Assembly (NCBI GenBank): GCA_022393335.1
Contig: JAJEKB010009618.1
Coordinates: 1 to 64,000 of the forward strand
DNA length: 64,000 nucleotides
From: Macrotrachela quadricornifera
Taxonomy: Eukaryota; Rotifera; Eurotatoria; Philodinida; Philodinidae
Reading direction: 5' to 3'
Shown: piece after piece, positions 54,075 through 64,000 of the stretch
How the letters are laid out: every line of letters begins with the position of its first letter
Position numbering within the stretch: position 1 is the stretch's first letter
Made by a program: the position numbers and the translations under genes
The notes under the pieces: generated by a model
Databases searched by the model: none
Seen by the model: only the letters and a program-made list of their open reading frames with translations
Told to the model about the DNA's origin: nothing

Positions 54075-55103
54075 TAAATAGATTACATTATTTGGTCAAA
54101 GTGCTGGTGGACAATCAACTGCTTTACATTATGTTACAAGTGATATGCAACCATTCTTTCAACGAGCAATTATTCAAAGTGCACCTTTAACAATTCCTTT
54201 TAGGTAATATTTTATATTTAATTATATATATATATATATTTATTTATATTATTTAATTATAGAACTTACTTAGAATATATAACACCAAGTGTTCTTCTTG
54301 CTGAACAACTTCATTGTACTGTTGGTGATATAGCATGTTTTCGTCGTGCTTCTTATCAAGATATTGTTGCTGCTCAAGCTGTTATAAATAATATGGTTAC
54401 TTCACTTAAAGTTTTACTTTTTTTTGAACCATGGGTACCTGTTATTGATAATGTTATTGTACATGGTCAAATTCTTGATCTTGTTCATAATACATCATTT
54501 CCACTTAAAGAACTTATTATTGGTACATTAACTGAAGAGGCTGTTTTTTTTATTTATGAAGGATGGACAAAACCAGTAACACCAACACTTTATGGCGAAG
54601 TTGTTGTAGGTACATTTCAAGGAAATGCTCTTAAAGTTTTAGAACATTATCCACCTGATAGTTTAAGTGATGAACGAGCATTATTATCTCGTATTGCTAC
54701 ACAATGGGTATTTGCATGTTCAAATCGTGTTTTTGCTCGTAAAGCAGCTTCTTATGCTTATGTTTTTGGTTATCCACTTGATTTTGATGGTTGGGGAAAT
54801 GAAACATTTTGCAATGGACATGTTTGTCATGGTGCTGAATTACCATTTTTATTTGAATCAACTTGGGTTAATTTTACTGATGCTGGTCGACGTGTTTCTC
54901 AAAGTATGGCAACTTATTGGACAAATTTTGCTAAAAGTCAAGATCCAAATGAACCATTACGTGTGACAACACAATGGCCACGAGTAACAACTGGAAATGA
55001 AAAATATATGTATTTTCAAGATCCATTACAAGTTCAAGAAAACTATTTGAAAAATGAATGTGATTTTTGGGATAAGATTGGTTATAAAAAAATTCTTTTT
55101 TAA
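53213..55103 (+). CDS. Secreted type-B carboxylesterase / cholinesterase-like (6 exons, 526 aa)
   Basis: Exons: 53213-53385, 53437-53554, 53615-53810, 53887-54017, 54082-54203, 54263-55103. A signal peptide (about residues 1-20) is followed by GDVLGYQTDTARVFYGIPFAQPPV and the [10 protein letters not shown] signature. The oxyanion segment is GGNFQF, where a canonical enzyme has GGGF. The nucleophile is Ser in GQSAGGQS. The acid is in TLTEEAVFF and the His in HVCHGAELPF, so the triad is complete. The substrate is not predictable, but a peripheral choline site is not evident. It hydrolyses ester bonds outside the cell or in the secretory pathway. An inverted pseudogene copy lies 342 bp downstream. 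One of two ATGs (53213, 53216) starts it. Confidence 0.9.
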
Positions 55104-55445
55104 TTTTATTAATAAATAAATAAGCAAATATAACTATAAGAATTAGGTTTTCTTATTCATTCTAAATATTCTATGTTAATTCATTGAATTATTGGATTTA
55201 TACAAATATAAAATTTGACTAATATATGATCAGTCTAATAATAAATATAATGAAAAACTCGAACTAACGTTGTATATTACTCATTAGTTTCTCTTATATA
55301 TTCTATGTATAATTCATTACTATTGAATATCTTAGAATAATATGATAATAAACATAAGTTTTTTGCAAGTTTTATAAAACAAAAAATGTTATACAATAGT
55401 TTTTATTTTTATTCATGTTTTTTAAAATATTGAATGTATTACAAA
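55104..55445. other. Spacer between convergent esterase copies
   Basis: 342 bp of AT-rich sequence between the stop of the intact esterase and the 3' end of the inverted pseudogene. The two flanks do not form a long hairpin outside the coding copies. No gene is seen. Confidence 0.5.
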
Positions 55446-57233
<1,788 letters not shown>

Positions 57234-58217
57234 TTTTATAAAAGGTAAAATTTTGAAATGAGATACCAATATGTTTTCAAAACCGACCTATTTTCTTATT
57301 TATCTATATATTGATAAGAGAAGAAGAATACCTTCTTACACTTTGACCAGAAAGACATTTTTTACTATTTATGACAATTCACTAATAATATACTATATTG
57401 TCTAACATCGTTGCTTTTGTGGATCTGTCAATGAAAACGTGCATACTTCTATTATTAGTTATGATGTTTTTATTTCTCATGAAATAATGTGAAGCATTCT
57501 AACATCTGTTGCTGGACATTTAATTGTATTTCTAACTTATAGGATTGAAGTTTTGTATCATCGAACAATTGATTTTTAATATAAAGAACAAATCAGTAAT
57601 TGAGTATTAGCGTTTCCATATAATGAGTGCATCAAAAGTAGTAGATTCTTGTTTCAATAATCTTAATAATAACACATGTATATATCAACCTTGTTAGTAT
57701 TTCATCTATCAATAGTTGCCATTTATAACCTACCCATATAATCAGTGGCGTATACAATTAAAAGTAATAATAGTGGAATTGAGAGTGAAAATAATAGCTG
57801 AATTATATTACTGTAGTTTTTTCTCACTTTTTCTTATTTTAATTTGCTGTTTTATGTAAATAATATGTATTAAACATATCTATATTATTTGCTATTTGTG
57901 TTATGGATGGTATATAAGCAGTTAGGTTTTTTTAAATAAAGTCAGCAATTACAATTCAATGTATATAAATGCTGTAAATTAAAGAATTCAAAAAATTGAG
58001 AAAGACTTTAATAACATTGTTCTCAATGGACTGATAACTATAGGTGTAGTCAAAAACACTTACAAAAAGTTAAAATTTTTGTATAACGATTTTCTTGCCG
58101 TTAGAAAGCAATTACGAAATTCATTTTTCTAGCGATATATAGGTACGTTAGCTATATAACACGCTGACCATACAGAAATGTGATTTCTTTTTTTTCTGTA
58201 TACATATACATTTAATC
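57234..58217. other. Intergenic, no gene seen
   Basis: The upstream flank of the dead esterase and the left flank of a transposase relic. A TAGGTGTAGTCAAAAACACT stretch near 58042 could be the left end of that element, but I cannot find a matching right end. Confidence 0.35.
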
Positions 58218-59100
58218 ATGACCTCATCTAGTGAGTTAAAAATTCATCATATATCAATATTACATTATTAGAATAACGACATACGATCTGCTACTGTTAT
58301 TCATCGTAAAACAAATATCCCATTGAGGACCATCTATTACAATATTATTAAATTAAAACAAACAAATTCACTTTAACATCGCCGTGGAAATGGTCGACCA
58401 CATGTCCTTAGTGGAATAGGAAAGAAAGCTATTACTCAATATATTCAACGTAACAATGAAATAGCCGTAAAAAAATAAAATAAAAGTTATCGACAGCGTA
58501 TCATTGATCAGTATCTGTGCTAACAATACGTCGTCGTCTTCACGAGTACAGTTATAGAAATGCTTTACCAAAGAATACTCATATTTTAACATAGGATGAT
58601 AGAAAACGACGTGTTTTATGAGCTAAACAGCATAAAAATGATAATTTTACAAGTACAATATTTACAGATGAAGTTTCATTTCAACTTTTTCATAACACTA
58701 TTCGTCGTTGGTCCAAATAATGAATTTACACGTATACCTAAAAACCGTCAATAAGTTCATGTGCGGGGTATCACGAGTGTGAAAGGTGTATTAACCTATC
58801 ACACATTTAGATGCAATCTTGATGGCCAATATTATTTGTATATGCTCAAAAAATTCCTTCTTCTTGCTGTTAGACGACAATTTCATCAGAATTGGCGTCT
58901 AGAGCAGGGCAATGATCCAAAACATCGAAGTAATCTTTTTGTAAACATTCATCAAGAATAATGCACCGCAATTGTTAGTTTGATCATCGAACAGTTCCGA
59001 CGTTAATCTAATCGGGAACACTTAGTCGATCGCAAAATGCAAAGTTGAAAAGAGAAAACCAAAAAGCTATTAATGAACTTGAACTTTTTTAGTTCAAGAA
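58218..59100 (+). pseudogene. Tc1/mariner-family transposase relic
   Basis: Conceptual translation through many stops and frame breaks shows the helix-turn-helix part near 58218-58440 (SATVIHRKTNIPLRTIYY, then a GRP-like linker). A DDE-domain tail follows at about 58761-58961: YLYMLKKFLLLAVRRQF, then NWRLEQGNDPKHRS. This is the QDNDPKH-type block of Tc1 transposases. The catalytic Asp of that block is Gly here, so even this open stretch is dead. Terminal inverted repeats could not be paired. Confidence 0.8.
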
Positions 59101-60264
59101 TTCAAAAATACTGATATTAATGCTGTTAAAAATTGTGTAATGTGCATGAAAAATAGATGTTTGTCTCTTATTTCTCCTATAGGTGAACGAATAAGATACT
59201 GAAATATGATGTTCAATAGTGTTTGTTATAGACTATCAATCATATACAAAACTATTTGAAAGTCACATACATATAAAAATATATTTACATAGTAAGATGT
59301 ACAAGTTCTTTTGACTATAACTATAATATATACATAAAACAATTCATAAAAAAGAACGGTATTTCTTTTCTAAATGTCACGTAAATATTCGATGTATCAG
59401 AAGTTCCATTGATGACTATCATATACATATTAATGTTTTATTCCTTTTCTGATTCTTGTGTCTTTCGATATTGAATTGATTATCTAATTCATGACAATTT
59501 AGAAGTTTTCATTTTCATAGTGTATATTTAGTCTTAATATAACATGGTAGACTAATTATAAATGTGATTGTAATTATTGCCTACTTGTGAATATTCTATA
59601 GGATCTATTATGACATGAGATAATGTGTAGAAGACTAATAATTTTACGCGATAATGACTGTGTTCTCAACTAGTTGAATTCAATAGAAGCACATTTGAAT
59701 ATATTATATTATATTTGTTTATCTTTCTGACCTCTACTGTAAAAGATAAAAAAATTATCTGTAAAAAACTTTATAAAGATTTTAATGAAACCTGAGTCTA
59801 TATGTAGAAAGCAATATTATACCAAATCTCTCAGACTGCAAAAAATAGACTTCAACAATAGTTCTTTGCTTTTAAAATTATATTTATTTAGTCTCAAGCA
59901 AAAAAAATAGTAAGACGATACAAAATCTATCAGAAAGAATAAAAAGTAGACGAGAAATAATTAGAGAAAAACAAGTTTGAGACCATCAACATCTGTCACA
60001 AAAAATTATAAAAATGTTTGCTGGTTAATAATGTGTTAGAATGGTTCATTTTACAGAAGAAAATTTATCGTACAAAAAGTTGATAAATCGTTTTTCGTAA
60101 GTTTTTTACTCAAACTCACTAGTTTATTTTTCACTTTTTAAGTGACAAATGAATTCAATAACAATATTAATAATATCTTTTGATATATGTGCAGCTGTAT
60201 GGTTCAATATTAATAAATAAAAGAAAACAGATTTTATTTACCTAAATCAACTTTTAATTTTTCA
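59101..60264. other. Intergenic, no gene seen
   Basis: AT-rich interval upstream of the GPCR gene; no domain, repeat or RNA gene was noticed. Confidence 0.4.
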
Positions 60265-61245
60265 ATGACTGGTACATTGATGCCTTCAAATAGCTTCACT
60301 GAATCACCGAAATCGCGTTTAATAATATATATCATTTTACAAATTTTACAAATTTTTTCTCTACTCTGTTCTATTTGTATTTTTTATTGTATTTGTCGTG
60401 AACGTAAACTTCGTCGTTTTCATAATCATGCTATACTTTTAATTCTTCTCATCTCATTTCTTCTATCATCTATTGAACTTCCAATAACATTAAGTTTTCT
60501 TCGACGAGGATCACCAGTATTCCAAGTTGATGATTTTTGTCTCTTCTGGGTTTTTATTTATTATACTCTAGGAGGTATTAATTCATTTATGATGGCCTTT
60601 GCAAGTATTGAACGATATATGTTAATCTTTTCCTCGACTTCTATTACAAGAACAAGGTGGCGACGACTTTTGTTTCACTATGTTCCAATGATATTCTGCT
60701 GTGCTATGCCTATTATCTGGTATACTGTACTTGTCTTAATTTATCCATGTATGAATACATTTATTTACAATGTACTATTATGCAATTCTGTATGTTATCA
60801 ATCAAATGGTTTGATTGCAAGTATTGATTGGATACTAAGTGTTCTTTTACCATCATCTATTGTTATTATATTTAATGTATGGATACTAATTCGAGTCATT
60901 GTACAAAAAAGACGACTACAAGTACCTCTGAATTGGCGTCGAACGAGAAAAATGGCTATTCAATTACTTGCTCTAGGATTTGTATTCCTATTCACACAAA
61001 TACCGATTTCCATCATTGAAATCATTCGTCTCGTTTTTCTTCGATCATTATTCAATAATACACTAAAATTCTGGTATTATGCTGCATCATATTTGATCTA
61101 TTTATTAATTCCGTATGCTTATTTAGTAACGTCGAAAAAAATATTTAATCATATTACTATTTTGAAAATTTTCAAGTCTAACCGTAACAACTCTGTAGGA
61201 GTTCAAGCATCTCACCATTTAAGAAATGATGACACCATCATATAA
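60265..61245 (+). CDS. Rhodopsin-type G-protein-coupled receptor, single exon (326 aa)
   Basis: Seven hydrophobic segments can be placed: about residues 18-45, 52-77, 90-115, 133-158, 190-215, 230-255 and 268-290. Helix 3 ends ASIERYMLIF, with ERY in place of the usual DRY G-protein contact. Helix 7 ends LIPYAYLVTSKKIF, a variant of NPxxY with the Asn replaced. A Cys at about residue 93 and a pair near 170-178 could form the extracellular disulphide. The N-terminus is short. It is probably one of the expanded, intronless orphan peptide-receptor-like genes of this lineage. The ligand is unknown. Confidence 0.8.
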   Translation: MTGTLMPSNSFTESPKSRLIIYIILQILQIFSLLCSICIFYCICRERKLRRFHNHAILLILLISFLLSSIELPITLSFLRRGSPVFQVDDFCLFWVFIYYTLGGINSFMMAFASIERYMLIFSSTSITRTRWRRLLFHYVPMIFCCAMPIIWYTVLVLIYPCMNTFIYNVLLCNSVCYQSNGLIASIDWILSVLLPSSIVIIFNVWILIRVIVQKRRLQVPLNWRRTRKMAIQLLALGFVFLFTQIPISIIEIIRLVFLRSLFNNTLKFWYYAASYLIYLLIPYAYLVTSKKIFNHITILKIFKSNRNNSVGVQASHHLRNDDTII

Positions 61246-61382
61246 ATTAGTTTTCAATATTAATGATTTTTTCTTTAATATATATTTCATATGAACACGA
61301 AAGATTTTATTTTGATAATATCAGCAATAACTATTATTACGCGCATATATCTTTATTATTCTTCGTGTGCTTAAGTTTAGAA

Positions 61383-64000
61383 ATGATTTCTAAATCTTTA
61401 TATATTCTATTTATTTATATTATCCATATCTTCTGTATTCATACTACTTCATCAATGAAACTGAATTTTTTATTTACAAGTTCATGTAATGTATTAAAAT
61501 GCTCCGCACATGAACATATAGTATATTATAATTGGCATCGTCTTTCTACGTTATACAATATTTCATGTCCAAATCAGACTAACTTTTTTGAAGTTAATCC
61601 GCCAGACATCTTTGTAACTGGTATCTCTATGAAGTGCTTTAATTACAATAAAAAAGTTTCTATTGAGTTTGTTGCAATATACTCGCCTGGTTCCAACAGG
61701 AATCACACGAACAAGTTATGTGATGTACAATTTGATTCAATACATAGTAAATTATCTCAATTTAAGGGTGTTATTGACGTTCTTGGTCATCAGCATCCAT
61801 TTGAAGGCAAATGTGTCAACCTTGCAGTAGTTATTGAACTTGGCTCATATGATTGGTCGCCTCTCTACAATACTACACATGTCATACATATGAAATTTGC
61901 CAGCCATCCAATCATTTGTCAAGTAAAATTTGGTCATATCACGACTCCTACAAATAGTCAATGCGAACCGTATAAAAATACATGGTCGGAATATATCTGT
62001 TATTATGAACCTGGAGCAAAAAATTTAGATATACATGTTGATTGGAATCAAATTGAACATTGGGTGAACAAAGAAAATTTTACTCATACTTCAACGAAAA
62101 AGGAATTTCCCGGTGGATATTATTATGATGATCGATCATTAAAAAATAATATCATTACATCAGTAAGTTATTTTTCATATTTTACATGTCAGATGATTGA
62201 TGAATTCTGTTTACGTGATAAATAATCAATTTTCGATCTTTTCTTGTGTAGCAAATAATACTTATGAGATATTTGATCCTTTTTTCATATGATCAATGAC
62301 TTTTTATACTGATAAATTACACCATTATTGATGACTTTTGAAGAAAATATGATGTACTTATAAAGGTTGATCGTGGACGAAATTTTAGTAGATCAAGTTA
62401 TAAAAAACTAATCAGATGTTATCTGCCATTTATTACATATAATTCATTTAAAGACAGACATTTGAAGTTGTTCGTAAAACAATTAATCATTTCTAACTTT
62501 AGGAATGTTATTTCTACTAGAATTTATTTAATTTAATAAACATAAAAATAATATTTTGATTCTATCTAAAAATGATGAATGACATACATCTTCTTATATT
62601 AGATTTTTTTTAAAAGTTTTTAATAAACTTATATACAAAGATGATAATGTATAAAGCTAGAGTCGAAAATTCCCAATAGATAATGAAAAAATTTTTCTAT
62701 GTTTATCTTCATATTTAAATATATCTTATATTTATAACAGTCTACTACAATCGTCACTTCAAAATCAACGTCTCTATTCAATAATACCTTCAATATCACT
62801 TCATTCAGCAGTAGTGACACAACGACAGTATCCACAATAACAACCAGTATTCAAGCACCATCAACTATTGTTAAGAAAATCGAAACGACGACATCAACAA
62901 TCATCAGCACTAATTCAGTATTAAAGAATATTTTTAAAGAAGTTGAAACATCAGCATTATCAGTCAAGAACACTAATCCTACATCGCCAACTACTTTTAA
63001 AACAATCGAAACGACAATATTATCAATCAATAACCCCAATTCAACATCAAAAACTACTTTTGAAGAAATCAAAACGACACTATTATCAGTTAATAATACT
63101 AATCCTGCATTACCAACTACTTTTAAAGGAATCGAAACAATAGTGTTATCCACTAACAGTACTAATTCAGTACCAACAAATACTTTTGAAGGAATTAAAA
63201 TGACAGTATCATCAATCAACAGTTCTAATCCTATACCATCAACTACTTTTAAAACAACTGAAACAACAATATTATCAGGCAACAACATCAATTCAAGGCC
63301 AATAACTACTTCTAAAGAAATCAAAACAGCACTACTACTAATCAACAATACTTATTCCAGACTACCAACTACTTTAAAGGCAATCGAAACGACACTAGTA
63401 GCAGTCAACAACACCAATTCAACCTCAAAACCTACTGTTGAAGAAATAAAAACGACAGTATTAGCAATCGTTAGTATTAGTTTCACACCGTCAACTACTT
63501 TTGAAATAACTGAAACAAAAATGTTGTCAAGCAACAGCACCGATTCAGAACCAATAACTACTTTTAAAGCACTCGAAACCACAATAATATCAGTCAATAC
63601 CACTAAATCAGCACTAATGCATAGCTTTAAAGGAATCGAAACAACAGTATCACCTGTCAATAGTTTTAATTCCATCCCACGAATTACTTTTAAAACAACT
63701 GAAACAACAATATTGTCATTCAACAACATCAATTCAACGTCAAAATCTACTTTCGAAATAAAAACAACAGTATTACCAATCAAAAGTATTAATTCCACAC
63801 CATCACTTACTTCTAAAGCGATCCAAACAACAATAGTATCAGTCAACATCACTAATGGAATACTAATTATTTCAACTAACAATGACAGTCTCACATCACC
63901 AATCGTCAATAGTACATCAATTAGTAATCCATCTATTTATATGAGCAACATTGTATCGTCAATTATTACAAGTGCAAACTCTGACTATGTTTTTCATACT
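61383..64000 (+). CDS. Secreted mucin-like protein with 21-residue repeats, partial at right edge
   Basis: Exon 1 is 61383-62162 and ends at a consensus donor TCA|GTAAGT. Exon 2 starts after TTTATAACAG at 62741 and is open for all 420 codons to the window edge. The two exons join in phase 0. The start is chosen at Met 61383 because a signal-peptide-like stretch follows (SLYILFIYIIHIFCIHTTSS); an in-frame Met at 61263 is possible. The globular part (about residues 25-260) has several Cys and N-glycosylation sites (NISC, NQTN, NHTN, NTTH, NFTH), but I recognise no family. From about residue 310 the protein is Thr/Ser/Asn-rich with about 15 repeats of TTF(K/E)xI(E/K)TTxLSxNNxNS type. It is likely a cell-surface or secreted, heavily O-glycosylated protein. 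Confidence 0.7.
62840..63890 (+). repeat. 63-bp coding tandem repeat, about 15 units
   Basis: In the reading frame of the mucin-like gene each unit is 21 codons, beginning ACTACTTTTAAA or ACTACTTTTGAA. One unit near 63750 has 20 codons, so length is kept in multiples of three. Units differ from one another by many substitutions, so the array is old. The opposite strand also stays open over long stretches (62851-63348 and 63352-63909), a by-product of the repeat. Confidence 0.8.

Noticed and set aside
54667..54966. 99-codon frame inside the esterase
   Set aside because: Shifted-frame shadow of exon 6 of the intact esterase; the same kind of shadow occurs at 55499-55759 in the pseudogene.
57740..57765. 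TCAGTGGCGTATACAATTAAAAG as a Tc1 terminal repeat
   Set aside because: It resembles a Tc1 end, but no inverted partner was found on either side.
62851..63909. Two long minus-strand frames (165 and 185 codons)
   Set aside because: They are antisense to the 63-bp coding repeat; Val/Leu-rich composition is the complement of a Thr/Asn-rich frame. The plus frame has splice support and a consistent repeat register.

Overview
The window looks like nuclear DNA of a small-genome invertebrate, most likely a bdelloid rotifer; this is inference. The DNA is AT-rich. Coding exons are separated mostly by 40-90 bp GT-AG introns. Many start codons sit a few bases after a pyrimidine-rich AG, as expected if spliced leaders are added. 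The gene content (F-box and GPCR singletons, an apparently bacterial-type secreted domain, an inverted pair of paralogues) fits that group. There are no operons of bacterial type, no CRISPR and no rRNA.

Layout. 1-6930 has no gene I can support and is a graveyard of foldback and MITE-like elements plus a 34-bp minisatellite. 6931-9929 is a type II membrane glycosyltransferase-like gene whose single large intron holds a TAA-flanked inverted-repeat element. 10134-11338 holds a tRNA-like fold and a nearly perfect 0.9-kb foldback element. 11839-16087 carries an F-box-like gene, a convergent unknown gene and a tiny two-exon gene with a CDCA3/Tome-1-type motif. 18836-27336 is a complete 26-exon TAF1 gene, followed 121 bp later by a monoamine-oxidase-like flavoenzyme (27458-29074). 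Then come a four-MBT-repeat gene (29803-32295), a small secreted protein on the minus strand (33432-33785), macroH2A (36302-37794) and sphingosine kinase (38208-40810). On the minus strand 41121-46841 is a 12-exon GH65-type glucosidase. A Ly6/Quiver-like gene (49418-50690) and a BAF-domain gene (52124-52800, minus) follow. 53213-57233 holds two convergent carboxylesterase copies, one intact and one dead. 58218-59100 is a Tc1-like transposase relic. The right end has a rhodopsin-type GPCR (60265-61245) and a secreted, mucin-like repeat protein running off the window (61383 to beyond 64000).

I assembled the multi-exon models by hand from GT-AG sites and frame continuity. The summed exon lengths of the complete models are multiples of three: TAF1 1892 aa, MBT 502, macroH2A 366, sphingosine kinase 517, GH65 860, esterase 526, BAF-like 202, Ly6-like 164, GT-like 359 and CDCA3-like 65.

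Four chromatin or transcription genes (TAF1, MBT, macroH2A and, further away, a BAF-domain protein) lie in this stretch, but I see no evidence that the clustering is functional. The strongest points for a second look are the mucin-like 21-residue repeat with alternating charge, the bacterial-looking secreted protein, the inverted esterase pair with a microhomology deletion, and a family of foldback elements in three states of decay.
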